5,601 nt of DNA from Coriobacteriaceae bacterium (GTDB taxonomy: Bacteria > Actinomycetota > Coriobacteriia > Anaerosomatales > SLCP01): positions 1 through 5,601 of the forward strand of contig PWVH01000087.1 of NCBI GenBank assembly GCA_003563465.1. Reading direction: 5' to 3'. Under the pieces are notes generated by a model. The model made no database searches. It had not been told where the DNA came from and was given only the letters and a program-made list of their open reading frames with translations. Below, in pieces: positions 1 through 5,601 of this stretch (position 1 is the stretch's first letter; each line of letters begins with the position of its first letter). Both the position numbers and the translations under genes were made by a program.

Positions 1-251
1 AGTGAGTGATAATGCGCCTCACCCTTGTACTCGCACAACGTGACCCGGTCGCTGGGCTCGATGCACCGAGCATCGACCGCATCCGGAGGGAAGTAGAAGA
101 CAGGTGGGTGCGACGTCTCTCGCACGACGAACGGCCGTCGTGTCTCAGCGATGACCTTGCCTCCGAGCAATGCACGCACATGCATCGTCTCGCGTGCAAG
201 CGACGGCGGACGCGGATACTCCCAGACGAACTCTGTGGCGTGTTCGGTCAC
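1..251 (-). CDS. DUF427 domain protein (N-terminal 83 codons, runs off the left edge)
   Basis: The reading frame starts with GTG at 251-249 and stays open to the window edge, so the C-terminus is missing. The translation begins VTEHATEFVWEYPRPPSL and carries family hallmarks: the VWEYPRPP block (about residues 9-16), a GGKVIAETRR strand-turn-strand (about 31-40), ETSHPPVFYFPPDAV (about 46-60) and CEYKGEAHYH near residues 71-80. These match the small beta-rich DUF427 (NTP_transf_9) domain, common in actinobacteria and of no established biochemical function. The start is fixed by AAAGGAGG six bases upstream. The gene is transcribed leftwards, away from the tRNA fragment, and would be part of the original chromosomal flank if that fragment marks an insertion. 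The family call is from remembered consensus; the frame was translated codon by codon. Confidence 0.85.
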   Translation of the reverse strand, partial: MTEHATEFVWEYPRPPSLARETMHVRALLGGKVIAETRRPFVVRETSHPPVFYFPPDAVDARCIEPSDRVTLCEYKGEAHYHS

Positions 252-257
252 TGTCGC

Positions 258-265
258 CCTCCTTT
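258..265 (-). promoter_or_regulatory. Ribosome binding site of the DUF427 gene
   Basis: The minus strand reads AAAGGAGG, a near-perfect anti-16S match, with a six-base spacer to the GTG at 251. It decides the start codon of a gene that has no ATG nearby. Confidence 0.85.
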
Positions 266-281
266 GACGCTTGCGTCTCGC

Positions 282-309
282 ATTGTAGCGGCTCGCGAAT
301 CCCGGACAA
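282..309 (-). promoter_or_regulatory. Probable sigma-70-type promoter of the DUF427 gene
   Basis: On the minus strand TTGTCC (309-304) and TACAAT (287-282) are separated by 16 bases. TACAAT differs from the consensus -10 by one base. Transcription would begin near 275, leaving a leader of about 25 bases before the GTG at 251, which agrees with the ribosome site at 258-265. A short inverted repeat, GACGC-TT-GCGTC (266-277), sits at the predicted start of transcription and could be an operator, but arms of five bases may be chance. Confidence 0.5.
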
Positions 310-368
310 CGCTGATGTGGACCGCAAACGCCCGCCTCCCTCCTCGGGATCTCGTTTCGCCAGCTAGA

Positions 369-417
369 TGGCGGAGAGGGAGGGATTCGAACCCTCGAGC
401 CCGGGGTAACCGGACTA
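369..417 (-). tRNA. 3' fragment of a serine tRNA gene (5' half missing; candidate attachment site)
   Basis: Read on the minus strand, the segment contains a variable-arm stem GTCCGG (415-410) pairing with CCGGGC (404-399) around a TTACC loop. It is followed by a T arm GAGGG-TTCGAAT-CCCTC (396-380), a seven-base 3' acceptor strand CCTCTCC (379-373), a G discriminator (372) and an encoded CCA (371-369). A long variable arm together with a G discriminator identifies tRNA-Ser. An intact gene would need GGAGAGG some 40-50 bases further upstream on the minus strand (about 455-470). It is not there; the sequence is instead the end of the hydrolase gene. The D arm and anticodon arm are also absent, so the isoacceptor cannot be read and the fragment cannot make a working tRNA. 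Such displaced 3' tRNA ends typically mark the distal end of an element integrated into a tRNA gene. No intact copy is present in this window. Confidence 0.85.
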
Positions 418-2313
418 CTCCCGAGTCTTCATCGGTAGCTCGATGTGCGAGGGATACAAACTGTTGCGCTGCACGGTGAGCACCGGTGTGCCCTCGGCCG
501 GATACCGGGCGAAGACCGAGGCGTCGTGCCCGGCCACAGCAACCCGCAAGCGATGCCCCTCTTTGATGAGGACCGAGGTGGTGTACAGGCTAAAGCTGAT
601 CTCGGTCACATCGCCGGGCACCAGAGGTGTGGCATCAGCGCGCTCGAGGCTGCGGTACGGCCCCTGAACCACGTATTCCGATTCCTCGCCCTCGTCAGCG
701 ACCTCGCGGTGAACGGCCCGCAGGATGCCTTCGGTCAGATAGGTGACACGACCATCGGGGCCTACATCCTCCAGGTAGACGTGGAACGCACCATCCTCTT
801 CAGTGGACGCGACGTGAAGGGTGACTATGGGACTGCCGGTGATCTCTACATCCGTCTCCATCGGCGGAGTGGTGTAGGTGAGCAGCTTCTCGCTCTCCTC
901 GGCCCGGTCGGGGTAGATCACGTCATCCATGAAGAGCCCCGTGTGCCAGCGGTTGGCCTCGCCGGTCGTGGCAGTCCAGTCGACCGCATACTCGTCGGCC
1001 CCGGTCTCGGCTGTGGGCGCCTCGGCGGTCAGAGAGCCAGCTTCGCCGAAGTACCACGTCCGGGACTCGAGGCCGGCCGGTGGCCAAGTGTCGGTGGTCT
1101 TCCAGACGCCTTCACCGAGCGTGTAGTACGTGATATCCCAGGTCGGCTCGGGAGCGGGCTCATCCTTGAGGTAGGCGTCGAAGAAGTCGACCACCATCTG
1201 GAACTGCTCATCCGGTGACGGATCCGTCGCGGTGCCTGCGGGCAGGAAGGGGTCCGCGTGCTCATCGCCGCCGTGGTTCCACGGGCCGATGATGAGCTTC
1301 TGCGGGTTGCTGAAGGTCAGAAAGCGGCTGAACGCGTCCTCGGCGGATGCGTTGTCCATGAAGCTCGCCCAGACGTACATGGGCACTCCGGAGCGCTCGA
1401 TGGCCGCCTGCGCGCTGTATGGGGACACGTCGCCGAGGGTCATGCCCGTCGCGCCCCACTCATCGTCGCGATACTCGATCGCCTGCCCGATGTGGCTCAG
1501 ATCGACTTGCGAACGGCTCGCGATCGCCTCGGCGAGTCGAACGCCGTCGGGGTCGTCATCGGTGAGTCGCACGCCGGACATGACCTGCCTGATGTTGTCG
1601 GGCGACTCGCCCGCGAGTTCAGCGAAGATGCTCACGTCGTTGACGTCGAGTCGACCGGTGAACTCGTCCCACGACTCGAGGAACCACTGGTTGTAGACAC
1701 CGCCCGGCCACAGCAGGTACCGGTAGCCGTCGAAGTCTCCGTACTGCGTGACGATGGCCTTGACGGCGGGATGGTTGAGCGTAGCGGCCATCTCGGCCGT
1801 GTTCCCGTCGTAGGAAAACCCGTACGTCCCGACGCGACCGTTGGACCACGGCTGGGCCACGATCCAGTCGACGACCTCGCCCAGGTCCGCTATCTCCTGC
1901 GGCGACCACGGGATCTCCCACTGACCGAACGAGGCGCCGCTCCCCCGCACGTCGACCACGACGTGCGCGTAACCGGCCTCGGCCCATCGGGTGTGCTCAG
2001 CATCGAAGTCCATCAGGCCGAGGGTGCGGAAGATCGCGGTCATCGGGCCGGGCTCGTAGCCTCGCCAGTACCGCACCGCGCGAAGGACGGTGGGAACCTC
2101 GTCTCCCTCCCTGAGATCCGCGGGCAGCCACACATCTGCGGCGATCTCGGTCCCGTCCGACATGGTCAGGTAGACGCTCTCGCGTGTCGCCGGAGAGCGG
2201 GACGTCAGCGTCAGAATCGTCGCCGCGATGACCAACAGCGCGAGCAGCGGTACTACGACGAACTTCACCGCCTTGCGCAGGCATCCAGTTCGCTTCTTGG
2301 GTTCGGTGGTCAT
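415..2313 (-). CDS. CocE/NonD-family alpha/beta hydrolase (X-Pro dipeptidyl-peptidase S15 type), membrane anchored
   Basis: The product has 632 residues, within the usual range for CocE-like hydrolases. After a basic start (KKR, RK) a hydrophobic segment at about residues 18-36 forms a signal anchor, so the catalytic part probably faces outward. There is no lipobox. The alpha/beta hydrolase core follows: VRGSGASFG at 122-130, nucleophile elbow GFSYDG with Ser167, probable acid Asp320 in ASFMDN, and catalytic His347 in GPWNHGG. Tyr82 in LRAVRYW is the likely oxyanion tyrosine by analogy with CocE. From about residue 470 to the end lies the jelly-roll domain typical of this family (SPIVTLHVAS, AFHVYLEDV, YPSHIELP). 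Members cleave esters, amides or X-Pro dipeptides; the substrate here cannot be deduced. The ATG at 2313 has AGGAGGAGG at 2327-2319, five bases away. The gene is last in a minus-strand series, and its TAG stop coincides with the edge of the tRNA-Ser fragment. Confidence 0.93.
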   Translation of the reverse strand: MTTEPKKRTGCLRKAVKFVVVPLLALLVIAATILTLTSRSPATRESVYLTMSDGTEIAADVWLPADLREGDEVPTVLRAVRYWRGYEPGPMTAIFRTLGLMDFDAEHTRWAEAGYAHVVVDVRGSGASFGQWEIPWSPQEIADLGEVVDWIVAQPWSNGRVGTYGFSYDGNTAEMAATLNHPAVKAIVTQYGDFDGYRYLLWPGGVYNQWFLESWDEFTGRLDVNDVSIFAELAGESPDNIRQVMSGVRLTDDDPDGVRLAEAIASRSQVDLSHIGQAIEYRDDEWGATGMTLGDVSPYSAQAAIERSGVPMYVWASFMDNASAEDAFSRFLTFSNPQKLIIGPWNHGGDEHADPFLPAGTATDPSPDEQFQMVVDFFDAYLKDEPAPEPTWDITYYTLGEGVWKTTDTWPPAGLESRTWYFGEAGSLTAEAPTAETGADEYAVDWTATTGEANRWHTGLFMDDVIYPDRAEESEKLLTYTTPPMETDVEITGSPIVTLHVASTEEDGAFHVYLEDVGPDGRVTYLTEGILRAVHREVADEGEESEYVVQGPYRSLERADATPLVPGDVTEISFSLYTTSVLIKEGHRLRVAVAGHDASVFARYPAEGTPVLTVQRNSLYPSHIELPMKTRE

Positions 2314-2387
2314 GCAGACCTCCTCCTAGTCCGAGCCTAAGTCTACCTGACGCACGTGGAGGCTCGCGGTGAGGTTCTCCGGAGTCA

Positions 2388-2627
2388 TCACGCGCCCCGT
2401 CGCTGCAGTCGGGCGAGGATGGCATCGAGCGGCCACAGCGATACCCAGAACAGCACCGCCCATTCGCCGATCAGGAACGCCATGCCAGCGCTACCGAGAA
2501 AGATGACGATGGGCAGGCCGCTGCGCAGAACCTCGAACCGAGCATTTCGCCTGGTGAGAGGTTCCCGCAGCAGTCCGCGTCGGTGGGCATGCCAGAGCAT
2601 GTACGCCCCGATGGTCGCGACACCCGG
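2388..2627 (-). pseudogene. 3' remnant resembling a TMEM175/DUF1211-type potassium channel
   Basis: Directly after the TGA of the upstream hydrolase, and in the same frame, 79 codons remain open to a stop at 2388. They start PGVATIGAYMLWHAHRRG, continue with LLREPLTRRNARFEVLR, then a proline-containing hydrophobic stretch (PIVIFLGSAGMAFLIGEW) and a second one ending near LWPLDAILARL. The pattern of YxLWxxA, a charged linker with 'PLTRR', then two membrane helices resembles the C-terminal part of bacterial TMEM175-like proteins, which normally have about 200 residues. The N-terminal pore helix with its 'FSDGVFAIA' signature is absent, so the gene appears to have lost its front half. An ATG at 2600 could start a 70-residue two-helix protein, but the bases before it are only a weak ribosome site. 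The family call is tentative; that this is coding-derived sequence is more certain. Confidence 0.5.
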
Positions 2628-3578
2628 TCACTGGCCGAAGCTACGCTCCAGGAACCCGAGAATCCGCTCGGCATACTCCTCGTCCTCCCACGGCTCCAGG
2701 AAGGACTCGCCGTCGACGATGAAGTGGCGGTCCCCGTCGCGCACCCAGGTCTCGACGTGCGGGGGCGCCTGTTCGATGAGCCGCTCGAAACTGGCGAACG
2801 GGATCTGCGAGTCGCCGGTCGAGTGCGCGAGCAGCGCCGGCCGGTCGCCGAGATCGCGAATCTGGCGCTTGGGCACGATGTCCCGCGTGTCGAAGCCGTA
2901 CTTCACCCCCGTGTAGAGGCGCACGAACGCCCGCTGCGCCGAGGCGATGGGCTCCGGGACTCCCATATTGTCGACGAAGACATCGTCCCACGACGAGTAG
3001 GCCGACAAACTGATGAGGCCATCGATCCCGGGGACCTGCCCTATCGAGTTGATGGCCGTCGCGGCACCCATAGATGCCCCGAAGACGACCACGGGGACAT
3101 CCTCGTAGGCCGACTCTGCCTCGATGTGGCCGATAACCGCCGAGACGTCGCGGTGCTCCTCGTAGCCAAGCGCGATAACCTCGCCTTCGCTCTCCCCGTG
3201 CGCCCGCATCTCGAGCAGAATCGAGGAGTAGCCCTCGTCCAGCAGCATCCGCGCATGGCCGAAGAACGCGGTGACGGATGGGTTGTGGATGCCGGAGAGG
3301 AACACGATGACGGCTTTCGGGTCCTCGGCACGCACCTCGTAGGCGATGACTTCCAGTCCGTCACTGGTGGTCAGCGCCAGCCGCTCGGGGCTCAGCTCGC
3401 ATTCCTCACCGATCCAGACCCGGTCGAACTCAACCCGCTCGTCGACCATCCCGCTGATGATCGCAGGTGGGATCGCGGCCATGACCGCCGTCGCGATGAC
3501 AAGCACCGCGATCGCAGAACCAAGGGTCCATCGCAAGATGCGAGCGCGTGTCTTCAGGTCCGATGCCCCCGCCACCAC
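2628..3578 (-). CDS. Alpha/beta hydrolase with N-terminal membrane anchor
   Basis: The product has 316 residues. A hydrophobic segment at about residues 18-41 is preceded by KTRAR and likely anchors the protein with the enzyme outside. The fold is recognisable from SDGLEVIAYE (72-81), a strand and oxyanion turn VIVFLSGIHNPS (90-101), the MRAHGESEG loop (124-132) typical of FAM108/BEM46- and YqkD-like hydrolases, nucleophile elbow GASMGA with Ser169, acid Asp256 in HSTGDSQIPF, and His285 in GDRHF. All three catalytic residues are in place, so an active esterase or lipase-like enzyme is expected; the substrate is unknown. The assigned GTG start at 3578 overlaps the end of the DUF3267 gene by 25 bases, which implies translational coupling. 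The adjacent GTG at 3575 is an equal alternative because the ribosome site is weak. The gene ends right where the TMEM175-like remnant begins. Confidence 0.88.
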   Translation of the reverse strand: MVAGASDLKTRARILRWTLGSAIAVLVIATAVMAAIPPAIISGMVDERVEFDRVWIGEECELSPERLALTTSDGLEVIAYEVRAEDPKAVIVFLSGIHNPSVTAFFGHARMLLDEGYSSILLEMRAHGESEGEVIALGYEEHRDVSAVIGHIEAESAYEDVPVVVFGASMGAATAINSIGQVPGIDGLISLSAYSSWDDVFVDNMGVPEPIASAQRAFVRLYTGVKYGFDTRDIVPKRQIRDLGDRPALLAHSTGDSQIPFASFERLIEQAPPHVETWVRDGDRHFIVDGESFLEPWEDEEYAERILGFLERSFGQ

Positions 3579-4162
3579 GTCTCGAGGCCCTTACTCCGAA
3601 CGACAGCCCTGCGCGGAACCTGAAATGCAAGTAGCGCGGCGTTGATGAGATCACCGGACGAGGCGAACGCGTTGACGGTGCTCAACGCCACCAGCCATGC
3701 CGGAGTCCATGCGAAGAGCGCGCCGACGAGGAGCGGCACCAACGACAGCAACACGAACGGCGTGAGTCCCGCGGCTATGTAGCGGTTGCGCGCCAGCTCG
3801 CCTTCGTAGGACACGTAGGGTGTGAGCTTGCTTGGCCAGAAGCCTGCCACCGTCGCCGACGTCGAACCGAATCGCGGCAGGGCAAGCATGTGGGCCAGTT
3901 CATGGACGACGACGAGCGCTGCGAGCGCGGCCAGTGAGTAGAGCAGCGTCGCCGGGGTTATCGAGAACTGAACAGGCTCGTCGGTCCCTGCCGCACGCGC
4001 CACAGCCGCCCACGCGGCAAGCATGCCTGCGACCATCAGCGCCGCGACCGGGAGGGCGAGCAGCATCAGGACACCGAACGAGGGCTCCTTGACCTTGCGC
4101 CAGCTGTGTTGGTCCGGCTGGAAGCCCGGATTGTCGGGCACAGGACCTACGCGGAATCGCAC
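3554..4162 (-). CDS. DUF3267-family membrane zinc metalloprotease
   Basis: The 202-residue product has about four hydrophobic segments (roughly 30-56, 70-95, 128-150 and 153-178). The zinc motif HELAH lies at 87-91 inside the second. A second conserved site, NAFASSGDLIN (164-174), supplies Asp171 as the probable third metal ligand, in the manner of site-2-protease-like families. DUF3267 proteins are about 180-210 residues, so it appears full length. The predicted role is membrane-embedded proteolysis; no substrate is known. The start is GTG at 4162, supported by GGGAG about six bases upstream; a conventional ATG is not available. It is the first gene of the minus-strand series and its end overlaps the following hydrolase by 25 bases. 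The two are probably co-transcribed. Confidence 0.85.
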   Translation of the reverse strand: MRFRVGPVPDNPGFQPDQHSWRKVKEPSFGVLMLLALPVAALMVAGMLAAWAAVARAAGTDEPVQFSITPATLLYSLAALAALVVVHELAHMLALPRFGSTSATVAGFWPSKLTPYVSYEGELARNRYIAAGLTPFVLLSLVPLLVGALFAWTPAWLVALSTVNAFASSGDLINAALLAFQVPRRAVVRSKGLETWWRGHRT

Positions 4163-4213
4163 GGATCACTCCCGGCACGAGATCGACGGCCGTGGGCGTC
4201 GGGGTTCTCGGCC

Positions 4214-4242
4214 TGTACAGCCGTCACTGTCGGACTTCCCAA
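4214..4242 (-). promoter_or_regulatory. Possible promoter of the minus-strand gene series
   Basis: On the minus strand TTGGGA (4242-4237) lies 17 bases before TGTACA (4219-4214), about 50 bases upstream of the DUF3267 start. The spacing is ideal, but the -10 matches the consensus at only three of six positions, so this is a weak call made mainly because the divergent gap must hold a promoter for the genes on its left. TGTACA is also a perfect six-base palindrome. Confidence 0.25.
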
Positions 4243-4282
4243 GGGTAGCACGACCGCCTGGCCTCCACGGATCGGTAGCTGC

Positions 4283-4326
4283 GCGGTGAGTACCGCCTGT
4301 GGCATCCTGGCACGGCGGAACCACAG
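4283..4326 (+). other. Leader region of the plus-strand membrane gene with two short potential hairpins
   Basis: The 200-base gap between the divergent starts (4163-4362) contains no gene I can support. Within it GCGGT-gagt-ACCGC (4283-4296) can form a five-pair hairpin, directly followed by CTGTGG (4297-4302) pairing with CCACAG (4321-4326) around an 18-base loop. They lie upstream of the ribosome site at 4350. Neither is followed by a U-run, so they are not intrinsic terminators. They could be leader structure or merely GC-rich chance pairing. I found no convincing plus-strand -10/-35 pair. Confidence 0.2.
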
Positions 4327-4349
4327 CGTTCACAACCGTCCCACACCTT

Positions 4350-4355
4350 GGAAGG
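4350..4355 (+). promoter_or_regulatory. Ribosome binding site deciding the ATG at 4363
   Basis: GGAAGG lies seven bases before the ATG at 4363. The frame is also open from a TTG at 4348, but that TTG overlaps this site and has no Shine-Dalgarno sequence of its own, so the shorter protein is preferred. Confidence 0.7.
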
Positions 4356-4362
4356 GCTCGCG

Positions 4363-5178
4363 ATGAAGAACCGCTCCCTCGAGACCGCGTTCCGTCTGTC
4401 GGTGCTCGTAGCCGTGCTGATGGCAGTCCAGGCGCTCAGCGGCATGGTGGCGCCCGACTTGTACCGCGACGACTCCTTCGCGCTCAATGCCTGGCGCCTC
4501 AACGACCCGGTGACGCTCCTGCTGGCCCTGCCGACGCTCCTCGCCGCACTCGTCGCCACGCGCCGAGGATCGCTCCGCGGGACGCTCGTCTGGCTCGGCG
4601 CGCTACAGTTCGCCCTCTACAACTACGCGTTCTACCTCTTCGGTGCGGCGCTCAACGTGTCGTTCCCGCTCTACGTCGCGCTGTTTGCCCTCTCCGGTTT
4701 CGCGCTGATCTTCGGCCTCGCCGGCCTCGACATCAGGCGCGTCAGCGCATCGTTCCAGCCGAGGAGAGCCGACCGACTTGTTGCCGGATACCTCGCGTTC
4801 TGGGCGCTCGTCCTCGGCATCGCCTGGATCGGACAGTGGGCAGCCTTCGTGTTTGTAGACCAGGTCCCTGGAATCGGCGAAGAACCGTTCCGGCTCATAG
4901 CAGCGCTCGACCTCGCCTTCGTCGTGGCACCGGTTGGGCTGGCCTCGGTGTGGGTATGGCACCGGCGAACGTGGGGGCGGGTGATCGCAGTGATCATGCT
5001 CGTGAAGGGCGTGCTCTACTCGGCGCTGCTCTCAGCGGCGTCACTGCCGCTGTTCGGCACCGGGTGGGGCGGCGACCCGCTGCTCCCGTTGTGGCTGGTG
5101 TTGCTCGCCGGCGCGGCGATGTCGCTTGTCGTACTGCTGTCTCCCGCCACCTCGCCGAGGAATCGCCGCGCCCCGTAG
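4363..5178 (+). CDS. Polytopic integral membrane protein of unknown function
   Basis: The product has 271 residues and begins MKNRSLETAFRLSVL. Hydrophobic segments near residues 11-30, 49-65, 72-97, 100-121, 139-165, 178-200, 206-229 and 240-260 give seven or eight membrane passes, ending in a basic tail (PRNRRAP). Notable polar or aromatic positions are the first loop DLYRDDSFALNAWRLND (32-48), LYNYAFYLFG (85-94), GLDIRR (121-126), a loop VPGIGEEPF (168-176) and WVWHRRTWGR (197-206). I do not recognise a named family or catalytic motif; a small transporter or a membrane scaffold are both possible. The start is set by GGAAGG at 4350-4355. It is transcribed divergently from the DUF3267 gene, and its last 163 bases overlap the tail of the broken CPBP gene on the other strand. 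Strong third-position G/C bias supports real coding. Confidence 0.82.
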   Translation: MKNRSLETAFRLSVLVAVLMAVQALSGMVAPDLYRDDSFALNAWRLNDPVTLLLALPTLLAALVATRRGSLRGTLVWLGALQFALYNYAFYLFGAALNVSFPLYVALFALSGFALIFGLAGLDIRRVSASFQPRRADRLVAGYLAFWALVLGIAWIGQWAAFVFVDQVPGIGEEPFRLIAALDLAFVVAPVGLASVWVWHRRTWGRVIAVIMLVKGVLYSALLSAASLPLFGTGWGGDPLLPLWLVLLAGAAMSLVVLLSPATSPRNRRAP

Positions 5179-5539
5179 GTCACCACGAGAACGACTGCGG
5201 CTACCCACGTCACCGCAGTGAAAAGCACGTAGGAGTCGAACAGGCCTGGTGGCGCCCAACTCGACGGCGCGTTCACCCCCGCGTGCAACACGATCGCCAG
5301 GAACACGTTCCCCCGCTCTTCAGGTAGAGCCACGTGAAGACGATCGACAGTGCTAGCGCGTTGACGAAGTACCAAACGAAGGGGAATCCGCTCTGCGACG
5401 CTGCGGGCGCGAAGAAGAGCGGCACGTGCCAGAGTGCCCACGCGGCCCCGAGCACGATGCTCGATGCGAACGGCGTATGCCGAGTGAGCAGCCTCGGCAG
5501 TGCGAATCCTCGCCAGCCAGGCTCTTCGAGTCCGCCCAC
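5016..5539 (-). pseudogene. CPBP-family intramembrane protease, frameshifted and lacking its N-terminal half
   Basis: From a GTG at 5539 the frame gives GGLEEPGWRGFALPRLL (glutamate pair and arginine of CPBP motif 1, EExxxR), then AALWALWH-type sequence with the motif 2 histidine in ALWHVPLFF, and VNALALSIVFTWLYLKSG. At a run of five G (plus-strand C5 at 5310-5314) the frame is lost. One extra G would join it to GNVFLAIVLHAGVNA, which holds motif 3 HxxxN (5285-5271), followed by a last membrane helix (LFTAVTWVAAVVLVVTYG) and RRFLGE. The second frame runs to a stop at 5016. All CPBP catalytic motifs are therefore present but split between two frames. The usual 100 or more residues of membrane helices before motif 1 are missing: upstream of 5539 the same frame meets a TGA at 5587-5585 after 15 polar codons. 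CPBP proteins are Abi-like or CAAX-type membrane proteases; this copy is probably inactive unless the shift is a sequencing error. Confidence 0.8.
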
Positions 5540-5601
5540 GAGATCGTCCTCATCTCTGCCTCTGCCACGCCCTGATGATCTTGATCATCGCCTTGCTCGC
5601 G

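Noticed and set aside
310..368. An intrinsic terminator after the tRNA fragment
   Set aside because: The region is G/C-rich, but I found no strong stem followed by a U-run on the minus strand.
369..470. A complete tRNA-Ser gene
   Set aside because: The 5' acceptor strand, D arm and anticodon arm are not found upstream of the variable arm on the minus strand.
6..479. A 157-codon open frame on the plus strand
   Set aside because: It runs antisense through the DUF427 gene, the tRNA fragment and the end of the hydrolase gene, which are better supported.
1258..2340. A 360-codon open frame on the plus strand
   Set aside because: It is antisense to the CocE-type gene, whose domains and triad are clear. 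Its product is low-complexity and resembles no family. Such shadows are usual in GC-rich DNA.
2583..3623. A 346-codon open frame on the plus strand
   Set aside because: It lies opposite the alpha/beta hydrolase gene and is rich in Arg, Asp and His with no recognisable domain.
4299..5327. A 342-codon open frame on the plus strand
   Set aside because: It is an Arg/Pro/Ala-rich shift of the membrane-protein frame. The real frame has hydrophobic helices and a ribosome site.
1..5601. CRISPR array, insertion sequence or tandem repeats
   Set aside because: No regularly spaced direct repeats, transposase-like reading frame or terminal inverted repeat pair was seen on either strand.

Overview
The window is GC-rich bacterial DNA. 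GTG starts, strong AGGAGG-type ribosome sites, a tRNA 3' end with an encoded CCA and the mix of families (DUF427, CocE-type hydrolase, DUF3267, CPBP) fit a high-GC Gram-positive (actinobacterial) host. That assignment is an inference, not a proof.

Layout: (1) Positions 1-251, minus strand, hold the first 83 codons of a DUF427-family protein. It has a clear ribosome site (258-265) and a plausible promoter (282-309). (2) Positions 369-417, minus strand, are the 3' part of a serine tRNA: long variable arm, T arm, 3' acceptor strand, G discriminator and CCA. The 5' half is absent. This is the classic footprint of integration into a tRNA gene. (3) Minus-strand genes run from about 4162 down to 415: a DUF3267 membrane zinc peptidase, an overlapping membrane-anchored alpha/beta hydrolase, a decayed 3' remnant resembling a TMEM175/DUF1211 channel, and a long membrane-anchored CocE/NonD-family hydrolase. 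The stop codon of the last lies at the very edge of the tRNA fragment. (4) Positions 4163-4362 are a divergent leader region. (5) Positions 4363-5178, plus strand, encode an unrecognised polytopic membrane protein of 271 residues. (6) From 5539 down to 5016, minus strand, is a broken CPBP-family intramembrane protease gene, which overlaps the 3' end of the previous gene tail to tail.

The minus-strand set is probably one transcript. Both hydrolases have an N-terminal membrane anchor and so probably act outside the membrane; the DUF3267 and CPBP proteins belong to membrane-peptidase families. No phage, integrase, transposase, CRISPR or toxin gene is visible. The best candidate for something unusual is the tRNA-Ser fragment, which suggests that the segment to its right is the end of an integrated or rearranged region. 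The two broken genes also suggest an accessory region undergoing decay. I found no convincing novel multi-gene system.
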